Shown: piece by piece, positions 12,087 through 20,211 of the stretch
Position numbering within the stretch: the first letter of the stretch is position 1
Layout: every line of letters starts with the position of its first letter
DNA from: Mycolicibacterium iranicum
GTDB lineage: Bacteria; Actinomycetota; Actinomycetes; Mycobacteriales; Mycobacteriaceae
Direction of reading: 5' to 3'
Length of the DNA stretch: 64,000 nucleotides
NCBI RefSeq assembly: GCF_002101705.1
Contig: NZ_LQPC01000030.1
Span: forward strand, 310,001-374,000
The notes under the pieces: generated by a model
What the model was told of the DNA's origin: nothing
Database searches by the model: none
Seen by the model: only the letters and a program-made list of their open reading frames with translations
Made by a program: the position numbers and the translations under genes

Positions 12087-12572
12087 GTGCAGTTCGATGT
12101 CCTCATCGAGATCCCGAAGGGTTCGCGCAACAAGTACGAAGTGGACCACGAGACCGGAAAGGTCAAGCTGGACCGCTACCTGTTCACGGCGTTCGGCTAT
12201 CCCACGGACTACGGCTACATCGAAGACACCCTCGGCGAGGACGGCGATCCGCTGGACGCGCTCGTGCTGCTGCCCGAGCCCGTGTTCCCGGGCTGCATCC
12301 TCGAGGCCCGTCCGGTCGGGATGTTCCGGATGACCGACGAGAAGGGCGGCGACGACAAGGTGCTGTGCGTCCTCGCCGATCCGCGCTGGGACCACATCCA
12401 GGACATCGGCGATGTGTCGGACTTCGAACTCGACGCGATCAAGCACTTCTTCGTGCACTACAAGGACCTCGAGCCCGGCAAGTTCGTCAAGGCCGCCGAC
12501 TGGGTGGGCCGCGAGGAGGCCGAGGCCGAGATCAACCGGTCCATCGAGCGGTTCAAGACCGAGGGGCACTAG
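12087..12572 (+). CDS. ppa: Inorganic pyrophosphatase
   Basis: Hydrolyses pyrophosphate, pulling biosynthetic reactions forward. The protein is 161 residues, the usual family I bacterial size. The signature with the metal-binding aspartates is [10 protein letters not shown], with Asp52, Asp54 and Asp57. [15 protein letters not shown] and [10 protein letters not shown] are conserved substrate-binding segments. The start is GTG behind TAGGAG. Divergent from the dacB-like gene, as in other mycobacteria. Confidence 0.97.
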   Translation: MQFDVLIEIPKGSRNKYEVDHETGKVKLDRYLFTAFGYPTDYGYIEDTLGEDGDPLDALVLLPEPVFPGCILEARPVGMFRMTDEKGGDDKVLCVLADPRWDHIQDIGDVSDFELDAIKHFFVHYKDLEPGKFVKAADWVGREEAEAEINRSIERFKTEGH

Positions 12573-12648
12573 CCCCTTCGCGCGAATAATTTGCGTGGTC
12601 GTAACACGGCGTAACGTCCGTGCCGCTTGACGATCCGATCATGACGGT

Positions 12649-13170
12649 GTGTTGCTGCATCAGGGAATCGGACTGGACGCGTTCAACGCGCTGCCGATGC
12701 GCCGCGCCGTGCACGCCGTCTACGAATGCTGCTACAGCGTGCCGCTCGCCGCAGACCTGGCCCGCGCCCGCCCCTTCGACTGCCACGACCGGCTGTTCCG
12801 GTTCGCCGACACCCTGCTCTTCGGGCTCGCCGAGGAGTCCATCGACTCGATCCTGCAGGCCTACCCCGATGTCGGCCGGCGGCCCGGTAGCGAGAAGTCG
12901 CAGGCCGAACAGTGCGCAATCATCGACGAGCGACCCGAGGTCATGGCGGAGCTGGCCACGGCGTCAAAGAACTACCTCGACCATTTCGGGTTCGGCTTCG
13001 TGATGTTCATCGACGGCTACGGCGCCGACGACGTGCTGGCCACCATGCGCGACCGCTTGCACAACGACGTCGAGACCGAACGCAAGATCGTGCGCAACGA
13101 GTTGGCGCGGATCAACAGGACGCGTCTAGAGCGCATGCTCGGCCCCGAGGGCGGCTACGACAACTGGTGA
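12649..13170 (+). CDS. OHCU decarboxylase-like protein
   Basis: 173-residue member of the 2-oxo-4-hydroxy-4-carboxy-5-ureidoimidazoline decarboxylase family, which completes urate oxidation to S-allantoin. The C-terminal part carries the family pattern: FGFGFVMFIDGYGADDVL, then RLHNDVETERKIVRNELARI. The N-terminal part has FNALPMRRAVHAVYECCYS, where the related enzyme has a catalytic His. The only plausible start is GTG 12649; an in-frame stop lies at 12628. No urate oxidase, HIU hydrolase or allantoinase gene is nearby, so its pathway role is uncertain. Confidence 0.72.
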   Translation: MLLHQGIGLDAFNALPMRRAVHAVYECCYSVPLAADLARARPFDCHDRLFRFADTLLFGLAEESIDSILQAYPDVGRRPGSEKSQAEQCAIIDERPEVMAELATASKNYLDHFGFGFVMFIDGYGADDVLATMRDRLHNDVETERKIVRNELARINRTRLERMLGPEGGYDNW

Positions 13171-13178
13171 GCCGGGCG

Positions 13179-13592
13179 TCAGGACGCGCGCGGCTGCTCC
13201 CGCACATCGAGCCTGCCGAGGACGTCGCGTCCCACCGAGCCCACGTCCTGGCGCGGTGACGCGGGGATCAGCGTCACACCGTCGGCGACCTGCGCCGACA
13301 CGATGTCGGCGATGAGACCGGCCAGGCCGTCGACCGTCCCCGCGTAATGCACAGTCGCCGCATCCACGTCTTCCAGGGGGCCGAGAACCTGCTGTGCCGC
13401 TCGGAAGTCACCGGCGACGGCGACCGTGACGTCGAGAATCACGGCCACATCGTCGGCGCCGGCACGGATCCGGGACCGCACCCGCCTCGCCTGCTGCAGG
13501 TCCGGCGCGGCGACGCGGACGATCTGCTGGTCACCGCCGGTGAGCTCACTCACCCCGTCGGGGTCTCGCTCATCTGCCACGAAAAGTCGCAC
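13179..13592 (-). CDS. Short protein resembling the C-terminus of LLM flavin oxidoreductases
   Basis: A 137-residue frame. The last 60 or so residues (GLAGLIADIVSAQVADGVTLIPASP) resemble the end of luciferase-like monooxygenases, where a GADGFTLIP-type segment is conserved. The N-terminal half has repeated hydrophobic-acidic strands and no recognised motif. The family's flavin-binding barrel is absent, so this is either a small derived protein or a remnant. The GTG start at 13592 lies inside an inverted repeat (13588-13622); GTG 13580 is an alternative. Confidence 0.5.
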   Translation of the reverse strand: MRLFVADERDPDGVSELTGGDQQIVRVAAPDLQQARRVRSRIRAGADDVAVILDVTVAVAGDFRAAQQVLGPLEDVDAATVHYAGTVDGLAGLIADIVSAQVADGVTLIPASPRQDVGSVGRDVLGRLDVREQPRAS

Positions 13593-13622
13593 CCGGCCAC
13601 GCTAGCCAGGCGGCCGGGTGCG
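13588..13622 (-). terminator. Inverted repeat below the TerC gene
   Basis: A perfect 11-base inverted repeat, CGCACCCGGCC / GGCCGGGTGCG, with a 13-base loop. It lies 38 bases downstream of the TerC-family stop on the minus strand. There is no T-run, as is common for mycobacterial terminators. Confidence 0.45.
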
Positions 13623-13659
13623 ACGCACTCGTTGCAATCAGCAGGAGCGCAAAGAGCGA

Positions 13660-14688
13660 TCAGCGAGTGTGGTCGGTCTGCGGATCCGCGGGAGCTTCTT
13701 CGTCGGGTGACGTGCTGTTGTTGCGGACGTCGTGCACGCGCGTCTTGTAGAGGCTCGCAACCGTCGTGATCAGCAGCGTGACGATGATCACGCCGAGGGA
13801 CGCCAGTGTCGGAATCTCGGGGACCGGCACGTGCTCACCACCGTTGATGAACGGCAGCTCGTTCTCGTGCAGCGCGTGCAACAGCAGCTTCACGCCGATG
13901 AACCCGAGGATGAAAGCGAGGCCCTGCGACAGGTACACCAGCCGCTTGAGCAGGTCGCCGAGCAGGAAGTACAGCTGGCGCAGACCCATCAGCGCGAACA
14001 CGTTCGCCGTGAACACCAGGTACGGCTCCTGGGTCAGGCCGTAGATCGCGGGGATCGAGTCCAGCGCGAACAGCAGGTCGGTGGTGCCCAGCGCGACGAT
14101 CACGAGGAACATCGGCGTCATCAGCCGCTGGCCGTTCTCTTTCACCCACAGTTTCAGGCCGTCCCATTGATCGGTGAACCTGAACCGCTTCTGCGCGAAC
14201 TTGACCACGGCGTTGTCGCCGTCGTCGTCATGGTCGGTGTCTCTGACCAGCTTGATCGCGGTGTACACCAGGAATGCGCCGAAAAGATAGAACACCCAGG
14301 AGAACTGGTTGATCGCGACCGCGCCCAGCGCGATGAAGATGCCGCGGAAGATCAGCGCCAGGATGATGCCGACGAGCAGCGCCTGCTGCTGGTAGATCCG
14401 CGGCACCTTGAAGCTGGCCATGATGATCAAGAAGATGAACAGGTTGTCCACCGACAGGCTGTACTCGGTGAGCCAACCTGCGAAGAACTCCACCCCGTAC
14501 TGGTGGCCGTGGAACACCCAGGTCCAGATGCCGAACGCGATCGCGAGCCCGACATAGATCGTCAGGGCTGTTCCGGTTTCGCGCCGGGATGGCTCATGGG
14601 GCCTGCGCCCGATGACGAGGACATCAAAAAGCAGGATGCCGATCGTCACGGCGAGGGTGATGCCCCACTCAAGACCACTTACGTTCAT
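13660..14688 (-). CDS. TerC family integral membrane protein (probable metal exporter)
   Basis: 342-residue polytopic membrane protein. From the ATG at 14688 there are seven to nine hydrophobic segments. The family signatures are present: an acidic, Asn-containing helix in LTEYSLSVDNLFIF and a second TTDLLFALDSIPAIYGL, whose in-membrane aspartates are thought to bind metal. A charged loop (DTDHDDDGDN) lies between them. TerC proteins are linked to tellurite resistance and, in several bacteria, to Mn2+ efflux or metallation of exported proteins. The upstream yybP-ykoY riboswitch argues for manganese here. Confidence 0.9.
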   Translation of the reverse strand: MNVSGLEWGITLAVTIGILLFDVLVIGRRPHEPSRRETGTALTIYVGLAIAFGIWTWVFHGHQYGVEFFAGWLTEYSLSVDNLFIFLIIMASFKVPRIYQQQALLVGIILALIFRGIFIALGAVAINQFSWVFYLFGAFLVYTAIKLVRDTDHDDDGDNAVVKFAQKRFRFTDQWDGLKLWVKENGQRLMTPMFLVIVALGTTDLLFALDSIPAIYGLTQEPYLVFTANVFALMGLRQLYFLLGDLLKRLVYLSQGLAFILGFIGVKLLLHALHENELPFINGGEHVPVPEIPTLASLGVIIVTLLITTVASLYKTRVHDVRNNSTSPDEEAPADPQTDHTR

Positions 14689-14691
14689 CAA

Positions 14692-14820
14692 ACCTCCGGT
14701 CGTTTCACACGCCGGAGGTCTCTTCCACCACCACCACCCGGCGGTAGGCCCGCAGCACCGGTCATCCGATGACGGACGACGTGATGACGACACTGCGGCG
14801 AAGGAATACTCCCCTCCAAG
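14692..14820 (-). promoter_or_regulatory. yybP-ykoY (Mn2+) riboswitch controlling terC
   Basis: On the minus strand the invariant loop GGGGAGTA lies at 14814-14807 and the second conserved strand GAGACC at 14722-14717. P1 can form between GGAGG (14817-14813) and CCTCC (14718-14714). The CCTCC strand is also part of an 8-base arm ACCTCCGG (14719-14712) that pairs perfectly with CCGGAGGT (14699-14692), the Shine-Dalgarno just before the ATG at 14688. Ligand-stabilised P1 would therefore free the ribosome site, giving a translational ON switch as described for E. coli mntP and alx. Outer boundaries are approximate. Confidence 0.85.
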
Positions 14821-14896
14821 CGGCTCATTGTGCCAGCAGGCTGCCCGACACGCGAAACGAGCAGCCCGACGGCAGCAGGTGACCCCGGACGCTTAG

Positions 14897-14908
14897 TAGT
14901 TTGTACCC
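14897..14908 (+). promoter_or_regulatory. Leaderless -10 for the Pls-like synthetase
   Basis: TAGTTT at 14897-14902 sits six bases before the GTG at 14909, the usual spacing for a leaderless mycobacterial transcript. No Shine-Dalgarno is visible. Confidence 0.5.
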
Positions 14909-17900
14909 GTGACAGCGCCGGATCCAACCCCCGAGATCCCCAGTCAATATCTGCTGTCCGCGTACGCGTCGGCGCCCCGCACGTTGATCGACATCCTCAA
15001 CGAGACGGCCCGCCGTTACCCCGACGCGCCCGCGATCGACGACGGCACCGTGCAGCTCACCTATGCCGAGCTCATGTCCGATGTCGAGGAGAGCGTGGCG
15101 TGGCTCGGCGCCCGCGGGATCGGCCGCGGCGACCGCATCGGAATCCGGATGCCGTCGGGCAGCTACGCGCTCTACGTCGCGATCCTGGCCACCCTGGCTG
15201 CGGGCGCGGCGTATGTCCCCGTCGACGCCGACGATCCCCAGGAGCGGGCCGATCTGGTTTTCACCGAGGCATCCGTTGTGGCGATCATCACCGAGAAGGG
15301 TCTGGTGCGCGGGCCCGGGTCGTCCCGCGGCTGGCGCGCTGCGTCACCGCTGAGCCGAGACGACGCGTGGATCATCTTCACCTCCGGGTCGACGGGAACC
15401 CCGAAGGGAGTCGCCGTCACCCATCGCAACGCGGCCGCGTTCGTCGACGCTGAGGCGAAGATGTTCCTGCAGAACAACCCGCTGGGCCCGGGCGACCGGG
15501 TGCTGGCCGGGCTGTCGGTGGCGTTCGACGCGTCGTGTGAGGAGATGTGGCTGGCGTGGCGTCACGGTGCGTGCCTCGTCCCGGCGCCGCGGTCGCTGGT
15601 GCGCAGCGGTATGGACCTCGGCCCGTGGCTGGTGTCGCGCGACATCACGGTGGTCTCGACGGTGCCGACGCTGGCGTCGCTGTGGCCCGCCGAGGCCCTG
15701 GAAGCGGTGCGGCTGCTGATCTTCGGCGGCGAGGCCTGCCCTCCCGAGCTTGCCGAGCGGCTCGCGGCGGGCCCCGACTCCACAGGCCGCGAGGTCTGGA
15801 ACACCTATGGCCCCACCGAGGCGACGGTCGTCGCGTGCGCGGCGCGGCTCGATGGCAAAAGCGCGGTCAGCATCGGCCTGCCGCTGCCCGGTTGGGATCT
15901 CGCTGTCGTGGACAAGCAGGGCGAGCCGGTCGCCGTCGGCGAGGTCGGTGAGCTCGTCATCGGCGGGGTAGGCCTGGCGCGCTACCTCGACCCGGAAAAG
16001 GATGCGGAAAAGTACGCCCCTCTCCCGTATCCGAGCCCACTGGCGCTGTGGAGCCGCGCCTACCGCAGCGGCGATCTGGTGCGGCTGGAGATGGACGGCC
16101 TCTACTTCGTGGGGCGCGCCGACGACCAGGTGAAGGTCGGTGGCCGCCGTATCGAGCTCGGCGAGGTCGACACCGCGCTGGTGAACCTGCCCGGCGTCAG
16201 CGGCGGAGCGGCCGCGGTGCGCAAAACGGCAAGCGGCACACCACTTCTGGTGGGCTACATCGCCGTGACCCCGGGACTTGAAGGCAGCTTCGACGTGCAT
16301 GACGCGCGCACTCAACTGTCGGAGTCGCTGCCCGCAGCACTTGTCCCGCGCCTGGTCGTCGTCGACGAACTGCCCACGCGCACATCGGGCAAGGTGGACC
16401 GTGACGCGCTGCCGTGGCCGGTGGGCGGCGCCGAGAACGACGACGATGGCGCCGACCTGGGGCAGGGCACGCTCGGCTGGCTGGCCGGGCTGTGGCGTGA
16501 GGTTCTCGCGGCGCCGGTCGACGGACCCGAGGCCGATTTCCACGCCCTCGGTGGCGGATCGCTGTCGGCAGCGCAGCTCATCGCAGCCCTGCGGCAGCGC
16601 TATCCACAGGTGACCGTCGCCGACCTGTACGACCACCCGCGCCTGGGCTCGCTCGCCGGCTATCTCGACGAACTCGACCCGCCGCCCGCGGTGGAGACGC
16701 GCGTCGTCAAGCCGGTGTCGCGGCTGACGCAGGCGGTGCAGGTGGCGCTGACAGTGCCGCTGGCCATGCTGACCGGAATGCAGTGGGTGGTGTGGCTGGC
16801 GATCGCCAACAATGTCGCCGCCGAACTCTCGCTGGTCGACTGGGCGCGCCCGATCGGCTGGTGGTGGGTGCTCGCCGGTTTCCTGGTGTTCGTGACCCCG
16901 CCGGGACGGATGGGCATCGCGGTGTTCGGCGCCCGCATCCTTGTCGGCAACCTGCAGCCCGGGACGTACCGGCGCGGCGGCTCGGTGCACCTGCGAGTGT
17001 GGCTGGCCGAACGTCTCGCCGAGGCCAGCGGCGCCGAGAACATGGCCGGCGCCCCGTGGCTCGTCTACTACGCGCGCCTGCTCGGCAACAAGGTGGGCAG
17101 CGGTGTCGACCTGCACTCGGCACCTCCGGTGACCGGCATGCTGACGCTGGGCCACCGCTGCTCCATCGAACCCGAGGTCGACCTGACCGGGCACTGGATC
17201 GACGGCGACCTGTTCCATGTCGGCCCGATCACCGTCGGCAACGACGCCACCGTCGGCGCACGCACCACACTGCTGCCCGGGGCGGTGGTCGGCAAGAACG
17301 CCGACGTGGCCCCTGGGTCCGGCGTGGTCGGAAAAGTGAAGAACGGGCAGTACTGGAAGGGCTCACCCGCAATCAAGTCCGGCAAGGCCAAACACCCGTG
17401 GCCCGATCACCGCCCGCCCCGCGCCCCGGTGTGGGTCGCGATGTACGGCATCACCTCGATGCTGCTCGGCGCTCTTCCGCTGGCCGCACTCGCTGCGGGC
17501 CTGGCGGTCGTCGGGTGGGGTGTGCGCGGCACCACGACCGTTGTCGAAGCGATCGTGCCCGCGCTGGTGTGGGTCGTGCCCGCCACGATGGCCGCGGTCG
17601 CGGTGTACGCGGTGCTGACTTTTCTCGGCGTGCGGGTGCTGTCGCTGGGCCTGCGGGAGGGCTACCACCCGGTGCGCAGCCGCTCGGGCTGGCAGCTGTG
17701 GGCCACCGAGCGCCTGATGGACGGTGCGCGCAACTATCTGTTCCCCATCTATGCCGGCCTGCTCACGCCGTGGTGGCTGCGCCTGCTCGGCGCGAAAGTC
17801 GGTAAGGGCACCGAGATCTCGACGGCGTTGCTGATCCCGAAATTCACCGTCGTCGACGACGGCGCGTTCCTGGCCGACGACACCATGGTGGCGTCATACG

Positions 17901-18868
17901 AGCTGGGCGGCGGCTGGATCCACGTCGCGCGGGCGACGGTCGGCAAGCGCGCGTTCCTCGGCAACTCCGGTATCACCCAGCCCGGACGCCGGGTGCCCGA
18001 CGACGGCCTCGTCGCCGTCCTGTCGGCCACGCCGCACAAGGCGAAGGCCGGCTCGTCGTGGCTGGGCAGCCCACCGGTCCGGTTGCGCCGCAAGCCGACC
18101 GCCGCCGACGCGTTACGCACGTTCCACCCGTCCCCGCGTCTGAAAGCGCTGCGTGCCACCGTCGAGACGTTCCGCTTCGTGCCTGTCGTCGTGACGTTCG
18201 CGATCGGGGTGGCGGTGCTGTTCGCCATCCAGTCGCTGGCCGTGACACACGGCTGGATCTGGGCGACCCTGGCGACCGGATTGATCCTGCTGGCCGCGGG
18301 CGCGGTGGCCGGTGGTATCGCCGTCATCGCCAAATGGCTTCTCGTGGGCCGCATCACCGCGATCGAACATCCGCTGTGGTCGTCGTTCGTGTGGCGCAAC
18401 GAGGTGTCGGACACTTTCGTCGAGACTGTCGCCGCGCCGTGGTTCGCCCGCGCCGCATCGGGTACGCCGGTGATGAACCTGTGGCTGAGGGCCTTGGGCG
18501 CGAAGATCGGACGCGGTGTGTGGTGTGAGACCTACTGGCTTCCCGAAGCCGACCTGGTGACGCTCGAGAGGGGCGCCACCGTCAATCGCGGCTGCGTGGT
18601 GCAGACGCACCTGTTCCACGACCGGATCATGCGGATGGACACCGTGGTCCTGGAGGAAGGCGCGACACTGGGCCCGCACTGCGTGGCGCTGCCCGCGGCT
18701 CGGATCGGCGCAGCCGCCACCGTCGGGCCCGCATCGCTGGTGATGCGCGGCGACGAGGTACCGCCCTCGACACGGTGGCAGGGCAACCCGATCGCGCCGT
18801 GGACTCCGCCTCGCAAGAAGCGGGGCAGCGCAAGTGATCCCAAGCCCAAGAAGCCCGCGGCCGCGTGA
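14909..18868 (+). CDS. Pls-like single-module NRPS: adenylation, carrier and membrane/acyltransferase domains
   Basis: A 1319-residue enzyme. Residues 1-505 are an amino-acid adenylation domain: IIFTSGSTGTPKGV core loop, FDASCEEMW with the Asp that binds the alpha-amino group, NTYGPTEATV, YRSGDL and the C-terminal lysine in RTSGKVDRDALP. A carrier domain follows, with the phosphopantetheine Ser551 in LGGGSLSAAQL. The rest has three pairs of membrane helices (about 605-665, 850-905, 1085-1145), each followed by a soluble, left-handed-beta-helix-like domain. This is the layout of epsilon-poly-L-lysine synthetase, where the tandem domains polymerise the bound amino acid. The monomer used here cannot be read with confidence. 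There is no condensation or thioesterase domain. Confidence 0.85.
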   Translation: MTAPDPTPEIPSQYLLSAYASAPRTLIDILNETARRYPDAPAIDDGTVQLTYAELMSDVEESVAWLGARGIGRGDRIGIRMPSGSYALYVAILATLAAGAAYVPVDADDPQERADLVFTEASVVAIITEKGLVRGPGSSRGWRAASPLSRDDAWIIFTSGSTGTPKGVAVTHRNAAAFVDAEAKMFLQNNPLGPGDRVLAGLSVAFDASCEEMWLAWRHGACLVPAPRSLVRSGMDLGPWLVSRDITVVSTVPTLASLWPAEALEAVRLLIFGGEACPPELAERLAAGPDSTGREVWNTYGPTEATVVACAARLDGKSAVSIGLPLPGWDLAVVDKQGEPVAVGEVGELVIGGVGLARYLDPEKDAEKYAPLPYPSPLALWSRAYRSGDLVRLEMDGLYFVGRADDQVKVGGRRIELGEVDTALVNLPGVSGGAAAVRKTASGTPLLVGYIAVTPGLEGSFDVHDARTQLSESLPAALVPRLVVVDELPTRTSGKVDRDALPWPVGGAENDDDGADLGQGTLGWLAGLWREVLAAPVDGPEADFHALGGGSLSAAQLIAALRQRYPQVTVADLYDHPRLGSLAGYLDELDPPPAVETRVVKPVSRLTQAVQVALTVPLAMLTGMQWVVWLAIANNVAAELSLVDWARPIGWWWVLAGFLVFVTPPGRMGIAVFGARILVGNLQPGTYRRGGSVHLRVWLAERLAEASGAENMAGAPWLVYYARLLGNKVGSGVDLHSAPPVTGMLTLGHRCSIEPEVDLTGHWIDGDLFHVGPITVGNDATVGARTTLLPGAVVGKNADVAPGSGVVGKVKNGQYWKGSPAIKSGKAKHPWPDHRPPRAPVWVAMYGITSMLLGALPLAALAAGLAVVGWGVRGTTTVVEAIVPALVWVVPATMAAVAVYAVLTFLGVRVLSLGLREGYHPVRSRSGWQLWATERLMDGARNYLFPIYAGLLTPWWLRLLGAKVGKGTEISTALLIPKFTVVDDGAFLADDTMVASYELGGGWIHVARATVGKRAFLGNSGITQPGRRVPDDGLVAVLSATPHKAKAGSSWLGSPPVRLRRKPTAADALRTFHPSPRLKALRATVETFRFVPVVVTFAIGVAVLFAIQSLAVTHGWIWATLATGLILLAAGAVAGGIAVIAKWLLVGRITAIEHPLWSSFVWRNEVSDTFVETVAAPWFARAASGTPVMNLWLRALGAKIGRGVWCETYWLPEADLVTLERGATVNRGCVVQTHLFHDRIMRMDTVVLEEGATLGPHCVALPAARIGAAATVGPASLVMRGDEVPPSTRWQGNPIAPWTPPRKKRGSASDPKPKKPAAA

Positions 18869-20211
18869 CGGTACGCAAGCGGGCCGCTAAGAAGAGCACA
18901 CCACCCGTCATCGACCCGTATCTGCCCAACGCGGGGAACTTCGGCTACCGGGTTTCGCGCTACGAGCTCGAGCTCGAGTACAAGGTGGCGATCAACCGCC
19001 TCGCCGGGTCCGCGACGATCACGGCGGTGACGTTGGCCGAACTCACCACGTTCAGCCTGGACCTGTCCCGCGCCTTGTCGGTGACCAAGGTAACCGTCAA
19101 CGGCACACGGCCCGCCCAGTTCCGCGCGGCGATGGGGAAACTCCACATCACCCTGACCGAACGGCTTCCCGCGGGTGCCGCGATGACGATCGCGATCCGC
19201 TACGGCGGAAACCCGCGCCCGATCCGATCCCTGTGGGGTGAGGTCGGTTTCGAGGAACTCACCGAGGGGGCGCTCGTCGCGGGCCAGCCCAACGGTGCGT
19301 CCTCGTGGTTCCCGTGCGACGACCACCCCAGCGCGAAGGCCAGCTTCCGTGTCCAGATCGCCACGGAGAGCCCGTATTTCGCCCTGGCCAACGGCAAGCT
19401 GCTGGCCAAGCGGCCTCGTGCAGGCATGACGACCTGGGTCTACGAACAGGCGGAGCCCACCTCGACGTATCTGATGACCCTGCAGGTCGGGGTGTACGAC
19501 AGGCACCGGATGGCCAAGAACGGCGTCGAGATCTTCGCGGTGCTGCCTGCCCGGCTGCGCACCGCTTTCGACCACGACTTCGGGCGCCAGCCGCAGATGA
19601 TGAAGCTCTTCATGGAGTTGTTCGGGCCGTATCCGCTGGCCACCGGGTACACCGTGGTCGTCACAGACGATGATCTAGAGATTCCTCTTGAGGCACAGGG
19701 TATTTCGATATTCGGCGCCAACCATTGCGACGGCAAGCGCGGCTCGGAGCGTCTCATCGCCCACGAGCTGGCCCACCAGTGGTTCGGCAACTCCGTCACC
19801 GTGCAGCGCTGGCGTCACATCTGGTTGCACGAAGGCTTCGCCTGCTACGCCGAGTGGCTGTGGTCTGAGCACTGCGGTGAACGCACCGCCGACGAATGGG
19901 CGCGCCACTACCACCACCGGCTCAAGAATTCGGCGCAGAACCTCGTTCTCGCCGACCCGGGTCCGCGCGACATGTTCGACGACCGCGTCTACAAGCGCGG
20001 GGCCCTCACCCTCCACACGCTGCGCAGGCGCATCGGCGACACGAACTTCTTTGCCCTACTGCAGGATTGGACTGCCCGCTACCATCACAGCAGTGTCGTC
20101 ACCGACGACTTCATCGGTCTGGCCAAGCAGTACTCCGACGATTCGCTGCGCTCCCTGTGGGCGGCATGGCTGTACTCGACACGGGTCCCGCCACTGGACA
20201 GCGGGTCGTGA
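18865..20211 (+). CDS. M1-family metallopeptidase
   Basis: A 448-residue M1-type (aminopeptidase N-like) protein. The catalytic zinc site is intact: HELAHQWFGNSVTV followed by the downstream Glu in LHEGFACYAEWLW, the HExxH-x18-E pattern. The GxMEN substrate motif is replaced by PLEAQGISIF. The protein is about half the length of full M1 aminopeptidases and ends soon after the catalytic domain. No signal peptide; the N-terminus is Lys/Arg-rich. The GTG start overlaps the synthetase stop by four bases, implying coupled translation and a shared role, perhaps trimming its product. Confidence 0.88.
   Translation: MTVRKRAAKKSTPPVIDPYLPNAGNFGYRVSRYELELEYKVAINRLAGSATITAVTLAELTTFSLDLSRALSVTKVTVNGTRPAQFRAAMGKLHITLTERLPAGAAMTIAIRYGGNPRPIRSLWGEVGFEELTEGALVAGQPNGASSWFPCDDHPSAKASFRVQIATESPYFALANGKLLAKRPRAGMTTWVYEQAEPTSTYLMTLQVGVYDRHRMAKNGVEIFAVLPARLRTAFDHDFGRQPQMMKLFMELFGPYPLATGYTVVVTDDDLEIPLEAQGISIFGANHCDGKRGSERLIAHELAHQWFGNSVTVQRWRHIWLHEGFACYAEWLWSEHCGERTADEWARHYHHRLKNSAQNLVLADPGPRDMFDDRVYKRGALTLHTLRRRIGDTNFFALLQDWTARYHHSSVVTDDFIGLAKQYSDDSLRSLWAAWLYSTRVPPLDSGS

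Noticed and set aside
15344..17218. Minus-strand frame of 624 codons inside the Pls-like gene
   Set aside because: Shadow frame rich in Arg, His and Gln, opposite clear adenylation-domain motifs.
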